Source: Actinomadura coerulea
Lineage (GTDB): Bacteria; Actinomycetota; Actinomycetes; Streptosporangiales; Streptosporangiaceae
Reading direction: 5' to 3'
Length of the DNA: 64,000 bases
Assembly: GCF_014208105.1 (NCBI RefSeq)
Contig: NZ_JACHMQ010000001.1
Coordinates: 3,472,001-3,536,000, forward strand
Every line of letters begins with the position of its first letter. Positions within the stretch are counted from its first letter, which is position 1. The notes beneath the pieces were generated by a model that saw only the letters and a list, made by a program, of their open reading frames with translations, searched no databases and was not told the DNA's origin. Positions 47,087-55,461 of this stretch are shown piece by piece. Position numbers and translations under genes: made by a program.

Positions 47087-48214
47087 ATGCCCCGCCCCGT
47101 CACCCGCCCGGCCACCGGCGGCGACATGCTGCGCCTGATCCGCGAGGACGGCGTGGCCACCCGCGCCGAGCTCGGCCGCATCACCGGGCTGTCCCGGCCC
47201 GCCGTGGCGTCCCGCGTCGCGGCCCTGATCCGGCGCGGCCTGGTGGTCGAGCGCGCCGACGGGCCGTCCACGGGCGGGCGCCCCCCGGCCCGGCTGGAGT
47301 TCAACGCGGCGGGCGGCGCCGTCCTGCTCGCCAACCTCGGCCAGTCCCGCGGCCAGCTCGCCGTCTGCGACCTCGCCGGGGCGACCCTGGCCCGCGCCGA
47401 CGGGCCCCCGGCGGAGGTGAGCCCGGGCAAGACGCTCCCGCGGCTGTTCGAGCAGTGGGACTCCCTCCTCGCCGAGTCCGGCGCCGACCCGTCGAGCATC
47501 CGCGGCGTCGGGCTCGGAGTCCCCGACGCCGTCGAGCACGTGGCCGGGAGCTGGGACGCGGTGGAGATCGGCGCCCCCATCGCCGAGCGCTTCGGCGTCC
47601 CCGCCTACCTCGACAACGAGGTCAACGCCGCCGCCCTCGGCGAGCACCAGGCCCACCCCGGGGTCGGCGACATGCTGTTCGTGAAGGTCTCGACCGGGAT
47701 CGGCGCGGGCATCATCGCGGGCGGCCGGATCCAGCGCGGCGCCCTCGGCGCGGCCGGGGAGATCGGCCACATCCCCGTGCCCGCCCCCGGCGAGGCCCCG
47801 TGCCGCTGCGGCAACGTGAACTGCGTCGAGGCGGTCGCCGGCGGCACCGCCCTGCTGGCCCGCTCCCCCGCCGAGGACCTGCCCGCCCTGGCGGCACTGG
47901 CCCGGGCCGGCGACCCCGCGACCGTCGCCCTGCTCCGCGACGCCGGCCGCCGCATCGGCGAGGTCGTCGCCACCGCGGTCAACCTCCTCAACCCCGCGGT
48001 CGTCGTCCTCGGCGGCGACCTGGCGGGCGCGGACGAACCCCTGATCGCGGGCGTGCGCGAGATCGTCTACCAGCGCGCCACGGTGCTGGCGACCCGCGAC
48101 CTGCGCATCGAACCGAGCCGCCTCGGCGAGAGCGCGGGCCTGACCGGCTGCGCCGCCATGGTTCTGGACCGCATCCTGTCCCCCGACGCCGTCGACGCGG
48201 CCGCCGGCGCCTGA
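47087..48214 (+). CDS. ROK-family transcriptional regulator
   Basis: A 375-residue regulator. An N-terminal winged helix (about 10-75; VATRAELGRITGLSRPAVAS) is joined to a ROK sugar-kinase-like domain. That domain has a zinc-binding motif CRCGNVNCVEAVAG and GIGAGIIAGGRIQRGALGAA. NEVNAAALGEH includes the position of the kinase-type catalytic residues, but the protein probably senses a sugar rather than phosphorylating it. ATG 47087 is used. It is divergent from edd-glk-eda, so it likely controls glucose or gluconate flow into the Entner-Doudoroff route. Confidence 0.9.
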   Translation: MPRPVTRPATGGDMLRLIREDGVATRAELGRITGLSRPAVASRVAALIRRGLVVERADGPSTGGRPPARLEFNAAGGAVLLANLGQSRGQLAVCDLAGATLARADGPPAEVSPGKTLPRLFEQWDSLLAESGADPSSIRGVGLGVPDAVEHVAGSWDAVEIGAPIAERFGVPAYLDNEVNAAALGEHQAHPGVGDMLFVKVSTGIGAGIIAGGRIQRGALGAAGEIGHIPVPAPGEAPCRCGNVNCVEAVAGGTALLARSPAEDLPALAALARAGDPATVALLRDAGRRIGEVVATAVNLLNPAVVVLGGDLAGADEPLIAGVREIVYQRATVLATRDLRIEPSRLGESAGLTGCAAMVLDRILSPDAVDAAAGA

Positions 48215-48674
48215 GAAGCGCGGGCCGTACGGGAAGAACGCCCGCTCTTTCGTGTGCGACGGGGCATTAGCACACCCGGGCGGCGGGCCGCCACCGGATG
48301 ATGTGGCAGCCATCGGACATGACGCGCACGAAACCGCGCCCTTGACTCAATGGGCAAAGCGATCATGTTTTCCAGTGACGACAAACTCGACATTTCCCCA
48401 GATTGCGGAGTGACGAGCGGCGATCATTGTCACTCTCCGCACAGGGACGACGCGTCCATCCCCCGCCAGGTAAGACTTTTCTACCGGCCGCGAATAGATC
48501 CGACTAAAGAGATTGACTGGCGTTTCCTGGGGATTCGTGGTTACCGTGTCCTTGCTCAAGGAAAGCAACATCCGATCGTTCTTTGACTTTTGACCCCAAA
48601 AGACAAAAACGATCAATATCTCCGCCCGGGAGGCCCGGGTGGTCAGGGGCGGAAAAGGGAGAGGGCTAGCCGGG
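48215..48674. other. 460-nt gene-free, AT-richer region upstream of the lanthipeptide synthetase
   Basis: No convincing gene lies here. The composition is visibly lower in GC than both neighbours, for example CTTTGACTTTTGACCCCAAA near 48581. A perfect CCTTG-CT-CAAGG repeat occurs at 48550-48561. A 78-codon frame (48350-48586) has no ribosome-binding site and no recognisable features. The stretch most likely carries the promoter and regulatory sites of the lanthipeptide cluster; I cannot place a -35/-10 pair with confidence. Confidence 0.5.
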
Positions 48675-51539
48675 ATGGCGGACTTCCATTTCAGTGTCTT
48701 GTCCGGGGCGACCGCCGCGGAGAGCGACGACACCCGCCTGCTCGACGTTCTCGACCGGGCGCTCGGCGCGACGGCCGGCCCGCTCCGCTGGAAGGCGCTG
48801 CGCAGCGGGATGTGGGCCCACGTCCGCCCCGAGAACGGCGAGTGTCCCCAGCAGGGATGGAAGCTGCACGTCTCCGCGACGCCGGCCTCGGCCCAGGACG
48901 TGCTCGCCCGCGCGCTGCCCGTGCTGCTCGCGGGCCGTTCCACGTTCAAGTTCGCCGCCACCCGCGACCATGTCGCGGCCATGAACGCGCGCAACACCTC
49001 GCGCGGCCATTCCGGGAAGTTCATCACCGTCTACCCGGTCGACGACGACGAGGCCGTCCGCCTCGCGGCGGAACTGCACGTGGCGACCGCGGGCCTGCCC
49101 GGGCCGCGCATTCTGTCCGACCGCCCCTACGGGCCGGGAAGCCTCGTGCATTACCGCTACGGAGCATTCGTCGAGGTGCGCAGAATCACCAACGACGGAT
49201 TCTACGCGTGGATGATTCTCGACCCGGACGGCAAACCCGTAGAAGACCGCCGCGGCGCGACGTACACGCCGCCCCCCTGGGCCGTCTGCCCATTCCCTCA
49301 GGACGTTCCGCCAGCGGAAGGGCAGAACGAGACAGACGCGGCCGATAGGGCTGAGAGCACTCAAAAGAGCGTCACTCAGAATGGCGCCGGGAACCGGAAA
49401 AGCGTCCGGATCGGGTCGCGGTTCAGCGTCCACGAGGCGATCCGCCACACCAACAAGGGCGGCGTGTACCGGGCGACGGACACCGAGACCGGCGAGGCGA
49501 TCGTCATCAAGGAGGGCCGCCCGCACGTCGACGTCGACGCGAAGGGGCGCGACACCCGCGACCGGCTGCGGACGGAGGCCCGCGTGCTGGAGGCGGTCGA
49601 GACCCTGGGCATCGCCCCGCGCCCGGTGGCGCTCTTCGCCCAGGCCGGCCACCTCTTCCTGGCGGAGGAGATGATCCCGGGCACCTCCCTGCGGCAGTGG
49701 ATCGCGGACGTGATCGGCGACGCCGGGTGGGGCCCGCACGTGCCCCCCGTCCTGGAGATGGGCGGACGCCTGGCCGATCTGATGGCGAAGGCGCACGAGG
49801 CCGGGCTCATCGTGCGCGACTTCAACCCGAGCAACATCATGGTGCGCCCGGACGGCACCCCCGTGATGATCGACCTGGAGCTGGCCCTCACCGCCGACGA
49901 CACCGAGCGGGAGGGGATGCGGGTGGGCACCCCCGGCTACAGCGCGCCGGAGCAGATGTCCGGCGCCGCACCGGACCGGACAGCGGACTACTTCGCCCTC
50001 GGCGCGACGCTGTGCCACGTCCTCACCGGCGGGCCGCCCTACCTCCTGGACGAGAGCACCGCGGCCAGGCCGCTGAGCGAGCGCCTGGCGGAATGGCTGG
50101 CCGCCCGCACCCTGGACCTCGACCTGCCCGGTTCGCTGGCGCCGCTGCTGCTCGGCCTGATGGCCGACGAGCCCGGCCACCGCTGGACCCCGCACCGGGC
50201 ACGGGAGGCGCTGGCACGGATGAGCCCGGCCGCCGCGGCGGGGAACCGCGAGACGGGGGACGGTGCGGTGGAGCGGGAGGGAGGCGCGTCGCGGGCCGCC
50301 CGCACCCCGTCCCTGGAGCGGCAGTGCCGGCTGTCCGTCGCCGGGATCGTCGACCAGCTGATCGCCACGATGGACCCGGAGTCGGCCGAGACGCTCTGGC
50401 CCGCCTCGTGCGTCCACGGCGCTCCCGACCCCTGCAGCCTTCAGCACGGCGCCGCGGGGACCCTCGGCGCCCTGACCCGGTGTTTCGAGGTCGAGGCCGA
50501 GCCGCGCCTGGCCCCGGCCATCGCCGAAGCGGGGCACTGGATCCTGCGGCGGCTCGACCGGGACGGCGACCGTCCCCCCGGGCTGTACTTCGGCACTGCG
50601 GGCGCCGCGTGGGCGGTGCTCGACGCCGGCCTGGCCCTGGACGACGCCGGCCTGGTGGAGGGCGCGCTCGCCGTCGCCGACCGGCTTCCGGAGGCGGTCC
50701 CCAGCCCGGACGTGACGCACGGGACGGCGGGCCTCGGGTTCGCGGCCCTGCACCTGTGGTCCCGCACCGGGCAGGGGCGGTTCGCCGAGCGGGCCCTCTC
50801 CGCCGCCGACGCCCTCGCCGAGGCCGCCGAGGAGCGGGAGGGCGGGCTCGACTGGAGCACGCCCGCCGCGATCGAATCCAAGCTCGCCGGTGCGCGCTAC
50901 TACGGGTTCGCGCACGGCATATCGGGGGTCGGATCCTTCCTGCTCGCCTGCGCCGGGTCGGTCGGCGGCGACGCCCACCGGGCGCTCGCCGCCCGGGTCG
51001 GGGAGACGCTGCTCGACACCATGATCGACACCGGGCGTTCGGCGATGTGGGCGGCCAGCTCCGGGGACATCGCCACCGCGCCGTACTGGTGCCACGGCTC
51101 GGCCGGCATCGGCGGCTTCCTGGGCCGCCTCGGCCAGGCCACCGGCGACGGGCGCTTCCGGCGGGCCGCCGAGATGTCCGCCCGCGCGGTCATGGACAAC
51201 CGCTGGCGCGCGATCCTGGGGCAGTGCCACGGCCTGGCCGGCAACGGCGACTTCCTTCTCGACATGGCCGCGCTCACCGGCACCGAGCGGTACCGGGACG
51301 ACGCGTGGCGGCTGGCCCAGATCATCCTGGCCAACCGGGCGCATCGCGACGGGCCGGTGGTGTTCCCCGACGAGCAGGGCGGCGTCTCGACCTCGTGGGG
51401 AGACGGCCTGGGCGGCCTCCTCGGCTTCCTGGTGCGCCTCCAGCACGGCACGCCGCGGCAGTGGACTGCCGACGAGGCCACCGCGCTCGCCGCCGGGGGC
51501 ACCGGCGCCGAACCGTCGATCGCCGGGCGGGCGTCATGA
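48675..51539 (+). CDS. lanL: Class IV lanthipeptide synthetase LanL
   Basis: A 954-residue three-domain enzyme that phosphorylates Ser/Thr of the precursor, eliminates phosphate and forms thioether rings. Residues about 1-215 are an OspF-like phosphoSer/Thr lyase domain (SGKFITVYPVDDDEA, YGPGSLVHYRYGAF). About 245-515 is a Ser/Thr kinase domain (Lys in AIVIKEGRPH, RDFNPSNIMV, MIDLELAL). About 540-954 is a LanC cyclase. The LanC zinc ligands Cys806 (WCHG), Cys851 and His852 (QCHG) and the proton-shuttle His747 (FAHGISG) are all present. Class III LanKC enzymes lack these ligands, so this is class IV. ATG 48675 is chosen (GGGAGAGGG upstream); GTG 48639 would add 12 residues. Its stop overlaps the peptidase ATG. 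Confidence 0.93.
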   Translation: MADFHFSVLSGATAAESDDTRLLDVLDRALGATAGPLRWKALRSGMWAHVRPENGECPQQGWKLHVSATPASAQDVLARALPVLLAGRSTFKFAATRDHVAAMNARNTSRGHSGKFITVYPVDDDEAVRLAAELHVATAGLPGPRILSDRPYGPGSLVHYRYGAFVEVRRITNDGFYAWMILDPDGKPVEDRRGATYTPPPWAVCPFPQDVPPAEGQNETDAADRAESTQKSVTQNGAGNRKSVRIGSRFSVHEAIRHTNKGGVYRATDTETGEAIVIKEGRPHVDVDAKGRDTRDRLRTEARVLEAVETLGIAPRPVALFAQAGHLFLAEEMIPGTSLRQWIADVIGDAGWGPHVPPVLEMGGRLADLMAKAHEAGLIVRDFNPSNIMVRPDGTPVMIDLELALTADDTEREGMRVGTPGYSAPEQMSGAAPDRTADYFALGATLCHVLTGGPPYLLDESTAARPLSERLAEWLAARTLDLDLPGSLAPLLLGLMADEPGHRWTPHRAREALARMSPAAAAGNRETGDGAVEREGGASRAARTPSLERQCRLSVAGIVDQLIATMDPESAETLWPASCVHGAPDPCSLQHGAAGTLGALTRCFEVEAEPRLAPAIAEAGHWILRRLDRDGDRPPGLYFGTAGAAWAVLDAGLALDDAGLVEGALAVADRLPEAVPSPDVTHGTAGLGFAALHLWSRTGQGRFAERALSAADALAEAAEEREGGLDWSTPAAIESKLAGARYYGFAHGISGVGSFLLACAGSVGGDAHRALAARVGETLLDTMIDTGRSAMWAASSGDIATAPYWCHGSAGIGGFLGRLGQATGDGRFRRAAEMSARAVMDNRWRAILGQCHGLAGNGDFLLDMAALTGTERYRDDAWRLAQIILANRAHRDGPVVFPDEQGGVSTSWGDGLGGLLGFLVRLQHGTPRQWTADEATALAAGGTGAEPSIAGRAS

Positions 51540-53416
51540 CAGAGACCCTTCCGGACCTCCCGCCGATGCCGAGCCGGTTCGGCTTCGCCTTCTCCGCCGA
51601 CGGCCGCTGGGCCACCTGCCTGCGGTCGGAGCAGGACCGCGTCGTCCTGGAGCGCTGGGACCTGACCTGGCCGCGACCGTCCCTGCGGACGCTGGACGGC
51701 GCCGCCCTCCCGGACGCGACCGGCGACCTGACCATCGACCGCCGCAGCGGGGCGCTGCCGCTGAACGACGGCCGCGTCCTGGTCGTGCGGCCCGCTGTCG
51801 GCGAGCACGGGGAGCCCGCGGGCCACGGAATCCTCGCCGCCGCCGAGCCGGCCCCCACCGGGCTGAGGGTCATCCGGTCGTGGCCGGTGCCGCGCATGCT
51901 CGCCGGGTTCCTGCTGGCCGCCCCGGGGCAGGCGCAGACGGCGGTGCTCGTGGTCGTCGAGAACGAACGGCACTCGCGGATCTGGCGGGTCTCGCCCTCG
52001 TCCCCCGTCCTGGAGCCGGTGATGCGAATCCCCGGCGTGCTGTCGGGAGGCGTCTGGGCCGACGAGGGCCGCACCCTGGCCCTCGACCACGACGGCGCCG
52101 GGCACCGGACGGAGGGCATCCTGGTCGATCTGCGCGAGCGCGGCTGGCGGCCCTTCTGGTCGGTCTCCGACACCACCAGCGACCGGATCGCGGCCTACAG
52201 CCCCCGCTCGGGCGTCCTCGCGGTGACCACCACCGCGCCGGGCGCGCAGCAGCGGGGCGCGCCGCAGATCGGGCTCCGCCTCCCCGGCGGCGGCCCCGTC
52301 CGGTTCCCGGAGACCCTCAACCGGTCGGCCGCTCACCGGACTCCGCTGGCCTTCGACGCCGCGGGCGAGAACCTGCTCGTCCGCGAGATCGCCGGCGCCA
52401 CCGCGCGCCTTGCCGTCTACGCCACCGGGAACGACCGGATCACACCCCTCCCGGGCCCGCCCGGCATGCTCTGGCCGCCCGCCCACTGGGCCGGGGACGG
52501 CCGGATCCACGTCCGCTTCTCGGCCCCGCACCAGCCGCCGACGCTCGCCACGGTCCGGGGTCCCGCACGCTCCGACTGGGACATGGCCGCGCACCCCTCC
52601 GACGGCGCGGCGGCCTGGCGGCACGCCGAGCTCGTCGAGCTCTCCGGTCCGGCGGGGCCCGTCGAGGCGATCGTCTACGGCGGTCCCGGCTGGCGCGACC
52701 GGACCCGGCTGGTGCTGGCCCTGCACGGCGGCCCCCTGTCGGCGTGGCTCTACGAGTTCGAGCCGCTCTTCCAGTACCTGGCCGCCGCGGGCGTCTCGGT
52801 CGTGGCCCCCAACTACCGGGGCAGCACCGGTTACGGCGACGAGCACCTGCGTCCCGTCCTCGGCGACTGGGGCGGCCCCGACCTGGAGGACGTCGTCCAC
52901 CTCGGGCACGCGGTCGCGCACGGCCGCGACACCGCACTGCCGCGCCCCGTCGTGCTCGGCGCCAGCTACGGCGGGTTCCTCGCACTGCTCGCGGCCTGCC
53001 GCGCCCCGGAGCTGTGGTCGGGATGCGCCGCACTCGCGCCCTTCACCTCGGCGTCCGGCCTGTACCGCACCGCCACCGGAGCCGTCAGGGACCGCGTGTC
53101 GCAGCTCAACCTCTCCCGCGTCCCCGGCGAGCAGGACGCGCGACGCGACGTGCTGCGGGCGTGCGAGGCGCTGACGGCGCCGCTGCTGGTGGCGCACGGC
53201 GTCCGGGACGAGGCCGTCCCGGTCGAGCAGTCCAGGGCGCTGCGCCGGCGCCTCCTCGAACTCGGCAGGACCGAAGGAGTCGACTTCGACTACCTGGAGA
53301 CCGCCGACGACCACAACGGGGTCGTCCAGGCATGGTCCCCGGTCCTCCGGCAAGCGGTGGTCCGCTTCTGCCTCACGGCGGGGCGGACCTTGGCCCTCGA
53401 CAACGAAAGGAGGTGA
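51536..53416 (+). CDS. S9 prolyl-oligopeptidase-type peptidase, candidate leader protease
   Basis: A 626-residue serine peptidase. Residues about 1-370 are a degenerate beta-propeller (FGFAFSADGRWATCLRSEQD). The alpha/beta-hydrolase domain from about 385 has Ser477 (LGASYGGFLALL), Asp558 (HGVRDEAVP) and His593 (ADDHNGVVQ), so the triad is complete. NYRGSTGYGDE is the family segment near the oxyanion hole. No signal peptide is present, so it should be cytoplasmic. ATG 51536 overlaps lanL, and the stop falls inside the precursor's ribosome-binding site. POP-type enzymes remove leaders in some class III clusters (FlaP, AplP), and the precursor leader has Pro16 and Pro20. The leader-protease role is inference. 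Confidence 0.85.
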   Translation: MTETLPDLPPMPSRFGFAFSADGRWATCLRSEQDRVVLERWDLTWPRPSLRTLDGAALPDATGDLTIDRRSGALPLNDGRVLVVRPAVGEHGEPAGHGILAAAEPAPTGLRVIRSWPVPRMLAGFLLAAPGQAQTAVLVVVENERHSRIWRVSPSSPVLEPVMRIPGVLSGGVWADEGRTLALDHDGAGHRTEGILVDLRERGWRPFWSVSDTTSDRIAAYSPRSGVLAVTTTAPGAQQRGAPQIGLRLPGGGPVRFPETLNRSAAHRTPLAFDAAGENLLVREIAGATARLAVYATGNDRITPLPGPPGMLWPPAHWAGDGRIHVRFSAPHQPPTLATVRGPARSDWDMAAHPSDGAAAWRHAELVELSGPAGPVEAIVYGGPGWRDRTRLVLALHGGPLSAWLYEFEPLFQYLAAAGVSVVAPNYRGSTGYGDEHLRPVLGDWGGPDLEDVVHLGHAVAHGRDTALPRPVVLGASYGGFLALLAACRAPELWSGCAALAPFTSASGLYRTATGAVRDRVSQLNLSRVPGEQDARRDVLRACEALTAPLLVAHGVRDEAVPVEQSRALRRRLLELGRTEGVDFDYLETADDHNGVVQAWSPVLRQAVVRFCLTAGRTLALDNERR

Positions 53417-53421
53417 AACGC

Positions 53422-53577
53422 ATGAACACGTTCGACGGTGACCTCGTGGCCGCTCTGCAGGAGCTGCCCGAGACCGACCCCGTGGAGATCGACGGCATCC
53501 AGCTCGGCGGTACCTGCAACTGCGTCGGTCTGCTCACGCTGCTGAACACCGTGTGCATCGGCATCTCCTGCGCCTGA
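53422..53577 (+). CDS. lanA: Class IV lanthipeptide precursor, venezuelin-like
   Basis: A 51-residue precursor: an acidic leader MNTFDGDLVAALQELPETDP, then VEIDGIQLGG, then a 21-residue core (31-51) that begins TCNCVGLL and ends CIGISCA. The core has Thr31, Thr39, Thr43 and Ser49 as dehydration sites and Cys32, Cys34, Cys45 and Cys50 as ring partners, so up to four thioethers are possible. From memory the venezuelin core (VenA) is nearly identical, with Glu where Asn33 occurs here, and its leader also has LPETDPV. The full AAAGGAGGTGA at 53406-53416 gives very strong translation. A large hairpin follows 57 nt after the stop. Confidence 0.95.
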   Translation: MNTFDGDLVAALQELPETDPVEIDGIQLGGTCNCVGLLTLLNTVCIGISCA

Positions 53578-53634
53578 TGCCGCGCATCCCATGCGGTACC
53601 CGGGACCCCTGAGAAGAACCCCGGCCCGCGAACC

Positions 53635-53671
53635 CCGGTCACGGACCGGCCATGAGCCGGTCCGTGACCGG
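53635..53671 (+). terminator. 16-bp hairpin between precursor and exporter genes
   Basis: CCGGTCACGGACCGGC (53635-53650) and GCCGGTCCGTGACCGG (53656-53671) form a perfect 16-bp stem with a CATGA loop, in the 147-nt gap after lanA. It would stop or slow most transcripts, giving more precursor message than exporter message, or protect the upstream 3' end. Confidence 0.75.
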
Positions 53672-53724
53672 ACCCACTTGCGAGTGTAGAAGACTTCCCC
53701 CGACCGTGAACGGAGTCGTGGCGC

Positions 53725-55461
53725 GTGGCCCTCACCGGCACCTCGGGCGACTCCGCGGCGCTGCGCGCCGACGGCCGGCGGCTGCTGCGCGGCGCCATGG
53801 CCCGGTTCCGGCCGTCCATGGGCGTGCTCGTCCTGCTCACGGCCGTCCGCGTCGCCGCGACGCTGGCGACGCCGGTCATGCTGGCCCGGGCGGTCGACGC
53901 GGCCCGCGCCCAGCAGGACGCCGGCGCCGCCGCCGCGTGGCTGGCGCTCGTCCTGGCCGCGGCGGCCGCCGCCACCACGGGCGAGGACGTGCTCGGCTCC
54001 TACTGCGGCAGCGGCATCACCGCCTGGCTCCGGCACCGGCTGCTCGGGCACGTGCTGGCCCTCGGGCCGGAGGGGCGGCGCCGCTTCCCCGCGGGGGACG
54101 TGCTGTCGCGGCTCACCGAGTCCGCGTCGGGACCGGCGGCGTTCCCCGTCCTGCTGCTGTCGGCCGCCGCCACGCTCGCCACCACCGTCGGCGCGCTCGC
54201 CGGCCTGGCGCTGATCGACTGGTGGCTCGCCGCCGCGTTCGCGGCCGGGGTGCCGCCGCTGCTGGTCGCCTTGCGGGTGTTCGTCGTCCGGGCCACCGAC
54301 CCGTTCGCCCGCTACCAGGCGTGCCAGGCGGCCATCGCGACGCGGCTGCTCGACGCCCGGCAGGGCATCCGGACGATCCGGGCGAGCGGCACCGCCGCCG
54401 CCGAGGTGCGGCGCATCCTCGCGCCGCTTCCCGGCCTCGGCCGGGCGGGCCGGGAGACGTGGGCCGTGCAGGGCCGGGTCAGCCGGCGGCTCGCGCTGCT
54501 GGCCCCCCTCACCCAGGTCCTGGTCGTCGGCGTCGCGGGCGTCCGCCTGGCCGCCGGCGAGATCACCACCGGCCAGCTCGTGGGCGCCCTCTCCTACGCC
54601 GCCATGGCCGCCGCTTCGGCGTCGGTGTTCGACACCGTCGTCGCGCTCCTCAACTGCCAGGTCGGCGCCGGGCGGATCGACGAGATCCTGTCGGCCGTCC
54701 CGGCGGTGCGGCCCCCCGCGCGTCCGGTGCGGCTGCCGGACGGGCCCGGCGAGCTGCGGCTGCGCGGCGTCACCGTCCGGCTCGGCGGCCGCGCCGTCCT
54801 CGACCGCCTCGACCTCGACGTCCCGCCCGGGACGACCGTCGCGGTCGTCGGCACGTCCGGGACGGGGAAGAGCGTGCTGATGTCGACCGTCGGGCGGCTC
54901 CTCGACCCGGACGAGGGGGTCGTCGAACTCGACGGCGTCCCCGTCACCGCCGTCCCCCTCGCGGAGCTGCGCCGCGCCATCGCCTACGCCTTCGAACGCC
55001 CCGCGCTGCTCGGCGCGACAGTGCGCGAGACGATCGCCTACGCCCGCCCCGGCGCGACGCGCGCCGAGGTGCACCGCGCCGCCCGCGACGCCGTCGCCGA
55101 CGCCTTCATCCGGGCCCTGCCGAGCGGCTACGACACCCCGCTCGACCGCGCCCCGCTGTCCGGCGGCGAGCTGCAGCGGCTCGGCCTGGCCCGCGCCGCC
55201 CTCGCCGACGCCCGGATCGTCCTCCTCGACGACGCCACCAGCAGCCTCGACACCGCCACGGAGATGAAGGTGACCCAGGCGCTCCGGCAGATCCTGGTCG
55301 GACGGACCAGCCTGGTGGTGGCGCGCCGCCCGGCCACGGCCGCCCGCGCCGACCTCGTCGCCTGGCTGGACGCCGGACGCGTCCGGGCACTCGCCCCCCA
55401 CGCGGAACTGTGGGCCGACCCCGCCTACCGCGCGGTGTTCTCCACCCGGGCGGCCTCATGA
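53725..55461 (+). CDS. ABC exporter half with degenerate ATPase site
   Basis: A 578-residue transmembrane-plus-nucleotide-binding protein. Six helices fill about 25-300. The NBD has Walker A GTSGTGKS (about 376-383), the signature LSGGELQRLGLARA (about 478) and Walker B IVLLDD. The catalytic Glu is Asp503 and the switch His is Arg534 (VVARRPAT), so its own site is likely non-hydrolytic, as in one half of heterodimeric exporters. There is no N-terminal C39 peptidase domain, so it does not cut the leader itself. GTG 53725 follows GGAG. The stop overlaps the partner's ATG. It is proposed to export the mature lanthipeptide with the next gene. Confidence 0.9.
   Translation: MALTGTSGDSAALRADGRRLLRGAMARFRPSMGVLVLLTAVRVAATLATPVMLARAVDAARAQQDAGAAAAWLALVLAAAAAATTGEDVLGSYCGSGITAWLRHRLLGHVLALGPEGRRRFPAGDVLSRLTESASGPAAFPVLLLSAAATLATTVGALAGLALIDWWLAAAFAAGVPPLLVALRVFVVRATDPFARYQACQAAIATRLLDARQGIRTIRASGTAAAEVRRILAPLPGLGRAGRETWAVQGRVSRRLALLAPLTQVLVVGVAGVRLAAGEITTGQLVGALSYAAMAAASASVFDTVVALLNCQVGAGRIDEILSAVPAVRPPARPVRLPDGPGELRLRGVTVRLGGRAVLDRLDLDVPPGTTVAVVGTSGTGKSVLMSTVGRLLDPDEGVVELDGVPVTAVPLAELRRAIAYAFERPALLGATVRETIAYARPGATRAEVHRAARDAVADAFIRALPSGYDTPLDRAPLSGGELQRLGLARAALADARIVLLDDATSSLDTATEMKVTQALRQILVGRTSLVVARRPATAARADLVAWLDAGRVRALAPHAELWADPAYRAVFSTRAAS

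Noticed and set aside
48350..48586. 78-codon frame upstream of lanL as a second lanthipeptide precursor
   Set aside because: It has no ribosome-binding site, no leader or core pattern, and too few suitably placed Ser/Thr/Cys. The region is AT-richer promoter DNA.
48675..51539. Class III LanKC assignment
   Set aside because: All three zinc ligands are present and the precursor is venezuelin-like, so class IV fits better.
53725..54060. C39 peptidase domain at the start of the first ABC half
   Set aside because: The N-terminus goes directly into the membrane domain, with no Cys/His peptidase motifs.
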